Assembly: GCF_910592395.1 (NCBI RefSeq)
Contig: NC_088320.1
Span: 12,710,501 to 12,774,500 of the forward strand
DNA length: 64,000 bases
Direction: 5' to 3'
Source of the DNA: Lineus longissimus
Taxonomy: Eukaryota > Nemertea > Pilidiophora > Heteronemertea > Lineidae
Of the stretch, positions 12,252-22,990 are shown one piece after another. A program made the position numbers and the translations under genes. Below the pieces are notes generated by a model. That model did no database searches. It was not told where the DNA came from and was given only the letters and a program-made list of their open reading frames with translations. Each line of letters begins with the position of its first letter. The first letter of the stretch is position 1.

Positions 12252-12400
12252 AAATCCAGAGGTATTGAGGTAGCAGGAAGGGGTGGGCGTTTGTTGTTTA
12301 TGAGAGTGGGGGGGGGGGGGGGGGGGTATAGTGGTTTCTAGTCTCTCTTAAAGCACAGTCAACAGACATGTGGTTTCAGTATTAGGTCTTTCATTGTGGC
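12252..12400 (+). repeat. Dispersed repeat related to 61.26-61.44 kb, with G19 tract
   Basis: ATCCAGAGGTATTGAGGTAG, GGCGTTTGT and TCTCTCTTAAAGCACAGTCA recur at 61.26-61.44 kb in the same order. Between them lies a 19-base G run at 12308-12326. No coding potential. Confidence 0.6.
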
Positions 12401-13199
12401 AATGCGAAAATGTAAGCAATTTTGATTAGGTCCGTCATGACATAGAGTGACTCAACCACTTTCTTGATTACAGCGGCCGCCGCCTCAGCGCCATTACGCT
12501 GGGCCTAATGGTATTAGGCTAAGCAGCTTCGCGCGATATGCACCATTCTGGGCAAACTCAATGTGGAAGTATGCTCATTAGCATAATATATTCTTAGCTC
12601 CAGCTCGAGGTAATCTTACGCAGTGTTTCTTCGGCCCAGTTACATTGTGGTGGAAAACGTCTAGGTCTAGTACAATGAACGCCTGGCTTGCGCCAGACTA
12701 ATAAGTGAAGAAGGTCTGGATGCTCGAGACTACTGTGATAAAAATGACCATCACAGAGACTCTGTGACGTAGGCATATACTTTTTACAATCAAAAATGCT
12801 TTCAAAAGACTATAAGGAATGATTATTTATTAACATTTCCTGAACTATATACCTTCTAATTATCACTTTACATAAATAGGTTGGCGTTAGGTCCCCTGCT
12901 CTTCTTTCCTCGTGACAATAAACCTTGCGCGATATTACGCCTCAATGTTTAGGGCGTTTTTATTGGGCTACCCGATACAATTTGGCTATTCTTGCTCAAG
13001 CATGACGAAACCAATAATTATTTGTTGTTTTACTTCTAGGCTGAGGAAAATAAAACAAGTATCGTCTGCAGAATGAGTGACCCCGCCCCGGTAAGTTGAG
13101 CAGGCTTTGTCTGATTTCTTGCAGTTCACAGCAGCGTCGAGGAAGCTGACAAGTTTCCCCGAAAGATTGTTAAGATGCTGATGAATATCTGCGCAAACA
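12401..13199. other. No supported gene
   Basis: About 800 bp. An ATG followed by six codons and GTAAGT near 13072-13096 could be a tiny first exon, but nothing downstream supports it. The rest is featureless. Confidence 0.35.
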
Positions 13200-13470
13200 T
13201 GTGCGGGATTTTTAGAGTAACGTTTTTGGTGAAGAAAATGGTTTTGATGATCGATTTAGATGTCTTTTAGGAAATTTAGAACCTAGGTATTTTAGTGATT
13301 TTTCGGCTTAACTGTGCAGTACATGCATTATGCGGTGCCCAAAAAAGCTGTTTGTTCGTTCAAAGTAGGATCGGCGACCAAAAAAAGTGGTAAATTATCA
13401 AATTTTGCAAAAAAGGCCCACTGTGAGGGGGGGGGGGGGGTCACTGCATAATGCGTACGCTGTCTTCAAA
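13200..13470 (+). repeat. Element repeat with covarying hairpin, copy 1
   Basis: Contains TTTTTGGTGAAGAAAATGG, then TATTTTAGTGATTTTTCGGC, then the hairpin segment. Stem cores GCATTATGC (13325-13333) and GCATAATGC (13446-13454) pair across a loop holding AAAGTAGGATCGGCGACC and a long G run. The order matches copies at 15.55, 20.85 and 28.31 kb, though this copy lacks the membrane-protein end that precedes them. Confidence 0.65.
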
Positions 13471-13479
13471 TGCACACTT

Positions 13480-13983
13480 GTCCAGTGCCGCATTATTTCG
13501 GTGAGCGCCATGAAGAAATTTTTTAAGTGCACTTTTCCCTGCATTCTGGTTGTGACTTTGTCATCGAAATACTCCATACTTATAAGAATGACTAGGTACC
13601 ATGTTATGTCACTCTGTGTAACATAGCAATGTGCTACTCCCTGGCATGTCGTGTTATCGCTGTCCCTACAAACCATGAGATGCATTATAAACTAAAGCTG
13701 GGAGACAATGAATGATTTTGATTAGAGTGTAATGCAAACTAACAAAATCCATTGTACATGTAAATAATGTCCCCTTGGAAAATGTGTCCGGCCCTATAAT
13801 ATTCTCTGATGTATTATGGTATGTGGTTCTATAGATTCGATGAACGTCATAAGCTCAGATATTAAAGAATACCAGACATTTTATCCGAAGACATTTTAGA
13901 CTTCTTCACATGGCAGACATAGGGTACTGGACACGATGGCCGCATGAAAACTGCATGGAAACTGCATGTTAAGGGCTACTGGC
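13480..13983. other. No recognisable gene
   Basis: About 500 bp of unremarkable sequence with only short open frames. Confidence 0.4.
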
Positions 13984-14245
13984 TCATCGAAACCGATCTA
14001 CCATAAAGGCCTTCACAAGACAGAGCAACTCATGCGGCAATTCAAACGACCTAAAGGCCCTTCTGAATACGGCCTGAAACATGATAGACCTCCAATGCTT
14101 CGATGCACTTGATTTCACAAACCAGCAAGCCGGGGGACGATGCGGACCTTCGCAGAGAATTCTGGAAGGAAAAAAATAAAAATGTCCTCTCATCGGGACT
14201 CGAACTAGAGACCTCTGGTTTTATTTGCCAACACTCTTATCATCA
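13984..14245 (-). repeat. tRNA-derived SINE, minus copy
   Basis: On the minus strand a tRNA-like head (TAGCCCAGTCGCC..., B-box AGTTCGAGTCCC) is followed by a body containing GCTTGCTGGTTTGTGAAATC and CATCGAAGCATTGGAGGTCT. The body matches the plus-strand copy at 14.62-14.81 kb, but the head is a different tRNA-like sequence. The pair forms a large inverted repeat. Confidence 0.65.
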
Positions 14246-14549
14246 AGGCGACTGGGCTACTTGAAATGCCTGTCGTTTTATACGCCTTTATAGAATGTGC
14301 AAACATTTGTGTGTAATCTTTGTTCAACATCTTTGAGCGGCTTCCAGTGGGCAACTGCAGGAAGAAAGTATTTTTTTCTTTGCTGTGTGTGATTATGTAT
14401 GCGGAGTCTACGTTTTCTCTTAGCAATGTTCACCTTTGTCTTGGTGTCTTCTTCTATTACACGCACTTGAGCAAATTTCTGGATCATCTCTCAAAAATAA
14501 AGCATAATTGCCATTCATATAAGATATATTTGCTGGCAGCAGTTCACAA

Positions 14550-14810
14550 GAAATCCCCCTAGCTCAGACGGTTAGAGCGTTCGTATTCTGAACCCGAGTT
14601 CCCGGGTTCGCATCCCTGGAGTAGATTTTGATTTTTTTCTCTTCCATAATTCTCCGTGACTGTCCACATCGTCCTGTGGCTTGCTGGTTTGTGAAATCGA
14701 AAAGCGCATCGAAGCATTGGAGGTCTATTATGTTTCAGACCGTATTCAGAAGGTCATTTCGATAGTTTGAATGTCTTACTATTGCCGCATGGGACGCTCT
14801 GGTTTTGTGC
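14550..14810 (+). repeat. tRNA-derived SINE, plus copy
   Basis: The head reads CTAGCTCAGACGGTTAGAGC (A-box) and GGGTTCGCATCCC (B-box), and could fold as a tRNA with a seven-base anticodon loop. The body, from a T-rich stretch through GCTTGCTGGTTTGTGAAATC to ATGTTTCAGACCGTATTCAG, matches the minus copy at 13.98 kb. The 300 bp between the two copies holds nothing recognised. Confidence 0.7.
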
Positions 14811-15140
14811 ATGCAGTTCAGCTTTGATTATCTACTTATATTGAACAGTTGTCCTGGGATGTATGCCTATAAAACTAAGACCTCTGAGTTAAAATGGTTA
14901 GAGGGGATCAGTAAACATGTGATAAAAATATTTTAGTTCTCTGTACTTGATAATTTTTCTGTCAGATTTTATTTTTCTCCAAAGTTGACTTGCTTTTGTA
15001 TAGGCCACAATACTTTGGGGGGTTAAAGTACAGGTCTCTCAGATATTGCTTTTTTGAAATTTATTTCGCCGGGGGTTTCACCATTGGATTCTCCGAAGGT
15101 TTCGCCATTTGTTTAACTCTCATTTTCTCACAGTTTGTAA

Positions 15141-15550
15141 ATGGCTGGAATGATAATCGGTGCTGTAGTAAACACCGCTGCCTTCTCGGGGTAAGGATAT
15201 TTTTTCAAAGCCCTAGATAAAAATGGTTATCAAGACGAAATGAGAATACATAATTTAGCTTTTGAAAAATGACAAAGAGAATCTAAGGCTTGGGATGCCA
15301 TCGAAAACAAACCATTGATTTCGTTAACCTTCAATTGAAAAGAGAAAATGAAAGTGCAATTGATTTTTCGGAATGTTGATGCATCTTTTGTTCTCTACAA
15401 CGAACTTTACCCAGAGAATAGAGTACAACTCGGGAAAAGGCCGGAATTAAACGATTTTTACCAACCAAGTAGGGAAATGAAAAACTACTTTATATCTTTC
15501 TTGTTAGGGGCGTGATAGGTGTGGGTTTTTTGGGGAAATATCTGGCTTAG
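15141..15550 (+). pseudogene. Small membrane protein of virus-like element (MAG family), broken
   Basis: Starts MAGMIIGAVVN in a GTAAATGG context and continues with KNGYQDEMR, FRNVDASFVLY and DFYQPSREMKNY. It ends in a short hydrophobic tail with TAG at 15548. The same protein, about 56% similar by eye, is at 31964-32236 (minus), and a distant form is at 43854-44229. The pattern (N-terminal hydrophobic stretch, charged helical middle, C-terminal hydrophobic end) suggests a virion membrane or minor capsid protein, but the role is inferred. Stops and a frameshift break the frame, including one directly after the first hydrophobic stretch. Confidence 0.7.
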
Positions 15551-15880
15551 ATGTGTTTTCCTGATGTTCGGTTTTCGAGCTTTAACTCCCTTCGGACATG
15601 GAAAAGTCAGGAATATTTGATATTTGGATGTGTCGGATTTTGATATTATTGTTTTTGGTGAAGAAAATGGTTTTAATGATTGGTTTAGACGTTTTTTTAG
15701 GAAATTCAGGACTGATGTATTTTAGTGTTTTTCGACTTAAGGTAGTAGTGTAAGGGATTAGCTTGCCTAAAGTAGCTATTGGATTGTTGAAAGTAGGATC
15801 GGTGACCTGAAAGAGGGGTAATTTTTTTTTGGCAATTAATCAGCCGGAGGGGGGGGCTGAACGCTAATCCCTTATACTGT
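15551..15880 (+). repeat. Element repeat with covarying hairpin, copy 2
   Basis: Follows the membrane-protein gene. ATGGAAAAGTCAGGAATATT... starts a short frame that does not stay open in all copies. The hairpin stem GTGTAAGGGATTAGC (15748-15762) pairs with GCTAATCCCTTATAC (15863-15877) across a loop with GTAGGATCGGTGACC and a G run. Confidence 0.7.
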
Positions 15881-15882
15881 CA

Positions 15883-16055
15883 TTGAAAACCCCTAAGTAT
15901 GGAGGGACAGCAGTACTAGCTAATTATGTTAGGGATATCCTCAGTAGCGCATATGAAGAAATACCAATGCAACCAGCTCATCAACCAGCTGAACCAGCTG
16001 AATCGTCCACAACAGCAAATGATCCCACTCCCGATCTCAGTTTTCTAGGGTTACA
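15883..16055 (+). pseudogene. Unrecognised Pro/Ala-rich coding fragment
   Basis: An open frame of about 58 codons reads KYGGTAVLANYVRDIL and then an acidic Pro/Ala/Glu stretch before running into the minisatellite. It lies between the hairpin repeat and the capsid-like gene, so it may be another gene of the element or its linker. I do not recognise it. Confidence 0.3.
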
Positions 16056-16283
16056 GGAAAATTCGTCCCCGGATAATTCGTTCCCGGAAAATTCGTCCCC
16101 GCAAATTCGTCCCCGGATAATTCGTCCCCGAGGATAATTCGTCCCCTAGGAAAATTCGTCCCCGGATAATTCGTCCCCGAGGATAATTCGTCCCCGGATA
16201 ATTCGTCCCCAAGGAAAATTCGTCCCCGGATAATTCGTCCCCTAGGAAAATTTGTCCCCGAAAATAATTCGTCCCCAGAAAAT
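16056..16283 (+). repeat. Minisatellite, 14 units of 14-17 bp
   Basis: Fourteen units of ATTCGTCCCC plus a variable 4-7 base spacer (GGATA, GAGGATA, TAGGAAA) run head to tail. Higher-order alternation of long and short units is visible. Open frames on both strands across it are products of the repeat. Confidence 0.9.
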
Positions 16284-16954
16284 TTTACAAAGTTAAAGGT
16301 TTCTGACAAGTGATGTGCGAATACATCTTTGACTAACTTCGTGTAGTGCTGCAAGTGTTCGACCAATCAGCGGACCAGTTGACACCAAGGTACGAAAACG
16401 TTCAAATAGCTGCGAATGGTGTTCAACAAGGTTCGAATACCGGTACGAACGTAAAAAATAGCAACGAAACCTATGGCCAGGTCGATCAGCTGTGCCTGCT
16501 CCCAAAGAGCCTTCTTCTCCCTTGGTAGCAATATCATGAGATTGAGCTAGGACCCCCTTTATATCCTCTCTAGATGATCGATCGTGGATGAAATCGCGTC
16601 TTGAAGTCATTTTCGTCGTACCATTGCGTACCTCATTCGAATATGGCCGTACACACGCGCACAATGTTCGAATGAGGTCGAAAGATGTCGTATATGCGTC
16701 GTATAATGTTCGCACCAAGGTCGTTGTTTGTGGTACCTTGTCGCACTTAATTCGACCTTCCTTTCGTATAGAGTCGTATAGAGTCGAACCCCACTACGAA
16801 ACACATACGAATGCTGAAAATCGCAGCGTAATCGCGGGGTTATCGCAGATTTCTCATTCGCCCCTTGTCGCACCCCAAAATTCGCAAGTGGGACACTTGC
16901 ATAAGGCGTTCCAGCGGAAGAAGAAATCTTCATCTAAGAAATCGTCCCAAATAT
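16284..16954. other. CpG/TCG-dense stretch without a supported gene
   Basis: Unlike its AT-rich surroundings this stretch is full of TTCG, TCGT, CGTA and CGAA. Overlapping open frames exist on both strands because stops are sparse, and none resembles a known protein. The stretch separates the minisatellite from the capsid-like gene. A compositionally similar block is at 34.29-34.83 kb. Confidence 0.45.
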
Positions 16955-18132
16955 ATGGCAACTGAAAAAGTGTTTAACCCACAAAGAAGCAATCGTGTTC
17001 CCCTAGGTTTGAAGGCTGAGCGTCATCATCACGTTATCACTCATAATCCCTCATCGGCGAAACACTGTATGCGAGAATTTCAAAGTTAAATGAAAATACT
17101 CTTTTCGTACCTAGTAGTGTTTATCTGTCGGCAGATGTTTTGGTCGTGAGGGACAACAAAAATTATGTGGTAAATAATTTGGGTAAAAATGTATTTCAAA
17201 ATTGTCGGCGAAGTGGGGAATAGAAAAACTTCTTGAAGTTGACAACTACAATTTGCACGCCTCTTACAAATCTTTGTGGCTGACAAATGAGGAAAGGGAA
17301 AACAGGGTATTTCATGGAATCCAAAGTAGTAACCTCAGATGATTAATATCTGGTGTGGCTTTGACTGATATTACTGGCAAAACAAATAACGAGAAGATTC
17401 TGAAAGACGTATTTGACAAGAAGTACAAAATCCAAAATCCCGTTATATTTGATATGACCTTGGCACCAAAAGAGGACCTCACCTGCAAATATGAATTATG
17501 AATTGAAAAATATATGTTTGTAATATGGCACAGTTACAGACGAGAGAGTTTCGAGGCAATTGCTCAATAATTACAATTCTATGTTTTCGGTATTTTACGA
17601 TTGGATTGATCATTTTAAGACTCTAAGCATAGATGCAGATAAAACCGCGATTAATGAAAACGTCATATTCCAAGAAGATCCATTAAAAGGAATTTTGCTA
17701 CAATTTGTAACCTCACATAACGATGGCGCCAGAGAAAGTGAAAAATTCGAGAATCAAGAAATTTCAAATTTGAAAGTTACAATCGAAGGAATTGCTAATA
17801 AACCCTACCCCGAAGGAATGAGGTAACTAGATCAGTGAGAAGAAGCAAAAAAAAACATTTCATGTCCTAAGACCATAAGAAGATACACGATTGTAATTTA
17901 ACTCTTGAAAAGTATTATGGCGATGAGAACTATTTGGGTTGTGGATAGACCTGCAACCACAGAAGATAATGATTTAAATGGCAGCGGGAGGGCGTTGCAA
18001 AACACAAAAGATGGAATCAAGTTGGCTATCACAAAAGATGGGACAAAATGTCCGTACAAAAGGCATATCTTTATTGTTTCAGACGGACAGTTAAATGTTC
18101 AAAATTCTCAAATTGTGAGCGTCATGCACTAA
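16955..18132 (+). pseudogene. Capsid-like protein, lineage B, broken
   Basis: Likely major capsid protein of the element. It belongs to a family I recognise from invertebrate genomes by its N-terminal GLKAERHHHVITHNP, the ETLYARI...LNENTLFVP region, the SLWLTNEERENRV segment, and the C-terminal LRTTEDNDLNGSGRAL and SDGQLNVQNSQIVSVMH end. Capsid identity is inferred from context with packaging ATPase, integrase and PolB. At least five stops or frameshifts are present, for example near 17060, 17225, 17340, 17500 and 17826. The expected length is close to 390-400 residues, so nearly the whole gene is here. Confidence 0.75.
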
Positions 18133-18183
18133 TTACATTGTAAGCGAAGCGTGCATTTATCTCCTATTTTTTGCGGTTTATAA

Positions 18184-19016
18184 GTGGAAAAAAAACAAGA
18201 AATATATTGTGAATACACTTTACAGAAGTTTTGAGAATTACGATTGGTTACAGCATTGTGATGAGGAGGTTTTTAAAAAATTGTCGATCCAAGCCAGGTG
18301 GATATCAATGAATTTCTAAAACTCAGGTTGGTAGTTACGATTGGTAATTTATCTGCAGAATACTTATACGACACCGGTCTCATCCCACAGCATCCCATGA
18401 AATAAATCCCTTTGATAAATCCCTTTGATAAATAAAATTAATCAAGATACCTCCATTTTTTATTTACGAACATTTTATTGCCAATATTTCTGGTTGTACA
18501 AATTTTGGGGAAACTCACTTCAACCTAGAATTGCTGGAGACTTACTATAATGGATAAATTATTTCGAAAACTTTGTTCGGTTTTGCCAAACCTTTGAATT
18601 CAATCAAAAATAAAACCGAGAGTGGTTTTTCAAAGATCGAAACATCATTGTGATTGATCCCAATCTTTGTGAGAAGTGACTTGAATAAAACATTGCTTGC
18701 TTCCATGGAAGTTTACAAAAGTTCAAACACCCTTTTTATCATTGACGATTGCGCTAATTTGCAGGACAGAGAAAGAAAGGCTAGCGAACTTTGTAACTTG
18801 GCATTTTCAGGAAGGCATTACAGAATTACTACTTGGGTCATAGTTCAAAATACAACTTTATTTGTGTAGGACCTCCGGGAGAATATTCGTATGTAAGTAC
18901 TATTTGTCAACAAAGATGAACAGTCAATGAAAATGGCGTTAAAGGAAATCGACATAATTCCCAAAAATGAAAGGGATGCAATTTTAGATCTCTTAAGAAT
19001 AAGTCATATCAGTTGA
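18184..19016 (+). pseudogene. Packaging ATPase (A32/FtsK-HerA type), broken
   Basis: The ATPase would pump element DNA into capsids. The upstream part (18184-18400) has VVTIGNLSAEYLYD. Walker A is GCTNFGETH near 18490-18525, where the copy at 25.2 kb has GCTNCGKTH, so the catalytic Lys has become Glu. Walker B is LFIIDDC near 18735, followed by LAFSGRHYRITTWVIVQN, a segment with the sensor-like Gln. The end is at TGA 19014. The original ATG is GTG here. It follows the capsid-like gene with no other gene between. Confidence 0.75.
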
Positions 19017-19056
19017 TTTTACATTTAGAATTTCAAAGATAATTTTTAGTTCTTAA

Positions 19057-20062
19057 ATGAGTAGAGAAACACGTAGCCGAAAGTCTAGTGAAGATTTGGT
19101 AGACGTCATAGTGGCCTCAATACCGACTAGCAGTCACACTAACAATCAAATAAGCTAACTAAAAATCAACTAAATCCGACTAAACAGCAGACACTTAGTC
19201 AAAATCCAGTCGCTCCTTGTCAAGTCCTATCCGAACAGGTAATGACATGCAAAGGGAGAGTGTTAGGTTCAAGTTGCCACTGAGAAGACAAAATAATTCA
19301 CTGGGAAGCAATTGCCTTTTAATGACCTTCAATATGTGTCAGAAAAAGACATCTTAAAATCTCACAGGATCTATCAGTGAATTTTAGCTTCCAGAGTTAA
19401 TGACACCCTTAGCAAAACGGCCATCAAGGCTTATTCGTCCTTAGCGGGTTGGCTTTTACCGAATTGTGAAAGAGATAATCTCTACGAGGACCTTAGGAAC
19501 GATTAGATCGTGATGAATGAGGTTGAGCGGTGAACTGATGTTCTTAGTTTGAAAATTGGCGTCAGTTCTACAGATAGTGAACCATTAAATTTACAGGAAA
19601 TAGATGCAGAGTGATGCGGAAAAATCTGTAGGAGACAACGCCCCAAAAGAAAGATGTAACAGCCTCTGAGTCGAAATGAATTGGGTCGAATCGAACTTAG
19701 CGTCAGCTCCCAACGAGCGCCAACTCCCTAAAAAGCAGATATCACCTAAGCAAATCGCTTGGTCATGGGAGTTGGGAAAATGCTCCAATGATTGATTGAT
19801 ACTAATGGATTGATATTAATGGAAATCTGGTTAAAGAATTGCCGCCACCTCAAATTCCTCAAAGTGTAACTAATGTAGCAGAGCAAGAAACGTCTGAGAA
19901 GTCCCAATTAACATCTGAGTCTAGTAGAAAAATTAGTTAATTGTGGTTAGCGATTCCAGTGACATTTATTGCTGGAATACTTTTATGCTGACGAAGGTTT
20001 GCTCCAATCAAAAAGGAGGCTACTGTTTCATCTGAGGTCAGGTGGTAAATAAAACACTGCCG
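19057..20062 (+). pseudogene. Conserved capsid-module protein plus membrane segment, broken
   Basis: The ATG lies in TTAAATGAG 41 bp after the ATPase stop. The order is MSRETRSRKSSEDL, then FNDLQYVSEKDIL, HRIYQ, LASRVNDTLSKTAIKAY, DNLYEDLRND, and a C-terminal LNLQEIDAE and SPKQIAW...WELGKCSN. It is followed by a separate or fused stretch with a membrane helix (WLAIPVTFIAGILL) and a basic RRFAPIKKE tail. Matching pieces are at 656-1048 and 26.9-27.8 kb. The function is unknown. Stops interrupt it, and its last part is duplicated in tandem (next entry). Confidence 0.6.
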
Positions 20063-20443
20063 AAAGCCACATCTATACTCCCCATGCAATAAAAATAAGC
20101 CAAATGTGGATTGGTGGAGGTGGTCGATCTCACCATTCCCTTTCCGATGATAATTCGTTTATTAAGGTGTAACTAATGTAGCAGAGCAAGAAACGTCTGA
20201 GAAGTCCAAATCAACATCTGAGTCTAGTAGAAAAATTAGTTAATTGTGGTTAGCGATTCCAGTGACATTTATTGCTGGAATACTTTTATGCAGACGAAGG
20301 TTTGCTCCAATCAAAAAGGAGGCTACTGTTTCATCTGAGGTCAGGTGGTAAATAAAACACTGCCGAAAGCCACATCTATACTCACCATGCAATAAAAATA
20401 AGCCAAATGTGGATTGGTGGAGGTGGTCGATCTCACCATTCCC
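19864..20443 (+). repeat. 277-bp near-identical tandem duplication
   Basis: Segments 19864-20140 and 20167-20443 differ at only a handful of positions and are separated by a 26-bp spacer. Each carries the membrane helix of the preceding gene and a downstream GGAGGTGGTCGATCTCACCA. The duplication is much younger than the decay of the surrounding element. Confidence 0.9.
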
Positions 20444-20849
20444 GATCTCACCATTAAAATTGACTTAAGGGCAAAAAAGTTATAAACGATTAAGATTTTC
20501 ATTCTAAAATACATTTTAAACCATTTTGCTTTTTCGTATGGGGAATCAAAGGCAAACTCAGTGTAGATTTTGGTTGCTAACCACACCCCAGCCTAGCATC
20601 GCCGTTCCCGCGACTTCTATCCACCAGCAATCAGCCACTGCCAACCCTAGCAACGCACGAAAGAGATGCCACCGGTCGATTTCGACCCCAAGCTAATCCA
20701 TTAAGTTGGGGTTTTTCACTCGGCTGTGCTGCGAAACGTTATTTACGAACATACGGAATGTGTTATTGTAAGGCCATTCATTGCGGGATGACGTATCGCA
20801 TCATCACATCCCTCCTAACACAACTCACTTATGTGATCTTCGGTATGCA
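20444..20849. other. No recognisable gene
   Basis: About 400 bp without conserved frames or repeats that I can identify. Confidence 0.4.
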
Positions 20850-21215
20850 GAGGTGGATCTTTGGTAAAATATCTGACTTAGGTGCGTTTACGGGATGTTC
20901 GTTTTTGGAGCGTTAGCTCTCGACGGACGTGGAAAAGTCAGGAATATTTGAGATTTGACTATGTCGGATTTTGAGATTTAAGTCTTTGGTGAAGAAAATG
21001 GTTCTGGTGGTTGGTTTAGAGGTTTTTTTTGGAAATTCAGGACTGAGGTATTTTAGTGTTTTTCGGCTTTAGGTTGTTGTATATGGGATCAGCATTGTCT
21101 AAAGTAGCTGATGGAGCGTTGAAAGTAGGATCGGCGACCAGAAAAAAAGGGGTGAATTATATGTTTTTGCAATTGAGCTGGCTCAGGGGAGGGGTCAAAG
21201 CTAATACCATATACT
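20850..21215 (+). repeat. Element repeat with covarying hairpin, copy 3
   Basis: Begins with a remnant of the membrane-protein 3' end, then CGTGGAAAAGTCAGGAATAT, TTGGTGAAGAAAATGGTT and TATTTTAGTGTTTTTCGGC. The hairpin stem GTATATGGGATCAGC (21079-21093) pairs with GCTAATACCATATAC (21200-21214) around GTAGGATCGGCGACC and a G-rich tract. Confidence 0.7.
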
Positions 21216-22020
21216 GGCGATTTCGTTCCTTATAACGCCTCTGGTACTAGTAATGTTACCACAATCTTGAAAAGGAGTGCCACGAATGTGGAAAAGGACA
21301 TAATTTTTCGAATTGCAAAGAGTCTACCGCATCACCACGTAGCCCGCGAAAATGATTGCTGCCCCACGCGGCATTTAAAGTTCTCCATAAAATCACCTGC
21401 AAACACACCAAAAAAGTGTCAGGTTTTATTTATAAAGATCATATTTTGTTATTTATTGATAAAATAAAGCGTTTTATGAAAAGAAGCTGACACTTATTAG
21501 GCCTGAATAAGTATGAACTGGTGACGCAGAAAATGACGAAATATCTTGATCGTAGGACTTATTATCTAGAGCAAGCAATCGAGATATAGCGAGATAAGGG
21601 GGAGTACAGGCAGGAGATAGGGGATAACATTGTCTGTATTCTTCTTAGTCCAGCTCCTTGTCGTTTTATTTCATATGGCAGGCGGCCATCTTGGAAACTA
21701 TGTTTAGCTCACTTTTGTGACTGAATATTTACATGAACTGAAAAGTGAGCATCTCTACATTCAGCTGAGCGCCAGGCTCATAGGCCTCTTGTTTATAATA
21801 TATTGAAATTCAATGTTCATCTAGCAATAGCAGTATGCATTTTTCGTCTGGTCTGGCTAGTCTAGTCTGGTCCTACACAGGTACTTCTTGAACATTCATT
21901 TTAGTTACAATGTACATGTACCAAAACATGTTTCTTCATAGTCTAAATATATTATTGTCACATTCTGCCCATTGAACAACAACTAGAGCACTTCATAATA
22001 GAGCAAATTAATGTCTGTCT
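21216..22020. other. No supported gene; one transposon-end-like motif
   Basis: A short CHECGKGHNFSNC zinc-knuckle-like peptide occurs near 21278-21316, but with no surrounding Gag frame. GCGCCAGGCTCATAGGCCTC at 21770 resembles the terminal motif of common marine-invertebrate repeats. The rest is featureless. Confidence 0.35.
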
Positions 22021-22047
22021 GATTGCTTGTATTCACCATCCTTTCTT

Positions 22048-22379
22048 TTTTGAAGGATCCCAACCAGCAATGCACCCCAGAGCAGCTGACTCCAATCCTG
22101 GGGGACCATCTCACGCCTCAATCAAGCACTACTGAACCCACTGCGACCCCGGAGTGTGCGCAGGAACCGGAGAGGAAAAAAGCAAAGATAGACGTCCCAC
22201 AAAGGGAACCTTCTCCGCAACCGGTAAGAACGGACGCCCTCCCAGTATGGCACCAGGCACGCGATGCACTGACCAGTTTCGCCAAAACCACTACACATGC
22301 ACAATTCCTAAAGCACCTCGCGGACTCGAACAATCCGCCAGCTTGGGGCCTAGGCTTAGAAATAATCCCCCTTTCCTGA
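22048..22379 (+). CDS. Unrecognised open frame, possible retroelement ORF1 or exon
   Basis: The frame is open for about 118 codons from a C/T-rich tract ending TTTTTTGAAG, which could be a splice acceptor. The product is Pro/Glu-rich with a basic ERKKAKIDVP patch, then ARDALTSFAKTTTHAQFLKHLA, a helical stretch. Something similar precedes reverse transcriptases in some retroelements, but the neighbouring reverse transcriptase is on the other strand. I cannot assign it. Confidence 0.3.
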
Positions 22380-22990
22380 CACCAGGTTCCACCCGCAGCA
22401 TCGACCTCCGCCCTGAGCAGGCAACGAGCACCTTGCGACACACGGCCGACGGACTTATGGAGAATGACAGCCATGACGCGACCTGGGGTGATGCCCCATG
22501 AATAGTCTTCAGTGATTCGACTATTATGAACGATGCGAGCTGGCAAAGATTTTCTTTCTGATTATTAAAATATGCTTCATGCTTGTTATTCATGGTAAAG
22601 GCCCCATGATCTGAATCCCTTCAGATGACAAATTATAGGGCCCTGAACATGGGCATATGGAAATATACGGTTCGGTGTAGGGGTCAAGTGTTTGCCATTT
22701 CTCCCTTATGCTACCAATATTTTTAATGGCCTTCGAGGAAAGGTAAATCATATGATAGGAAAGGACCTTGAGAAGATGCAGTATCACAGGATTAAAGGTT
22801 TTTGTCTAAGGGTAATCAAATACGATCCCTTCAAATCCTTCAAAAATGGACACCCTGGGGCCTGGACCCAATCAATTCCAAATATTGGGATGTACTCTGA
22901 ATGGGATTGGCTCATATTGCATATTCTTTGGAGTTTAGCCCAAAGGTATGTATCCACCAAATTATATTGATTTTTAGGCCGACCCCCACC

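Noticed and set aside
13065-13096. Possible first coding exon ATG plus six codons before GTAAGT
   Set aside because: Such a short segment is common by chance and no downstream exon was seen.
14550-14622. Functional tRNA gene
   Set aside because: It has A- and B-boxes, but the acceptor stem does not close and a SINE body follows that is repeated at 13.98 kb.
16293-16965. Several overlapping open frames on both strands
   Set aside because: The CpG-dense sequence is poor in stop codons on all frames. The peptides lack any family pattern.
21270-21320. Retroviral zinc knuckle
   Set aside because: The CX2CX3HX4C spacing is one residue short of a knuckle, and no Gag frame surrounds it.
22118-22546. 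Long minus-strand open frame
   Set aside because: It overlaps an opposite-strand frame of similar length and has low-complexity, Cys/Arg/Gly-rich composition. No known pattern is visible, so it is likely a shadow.
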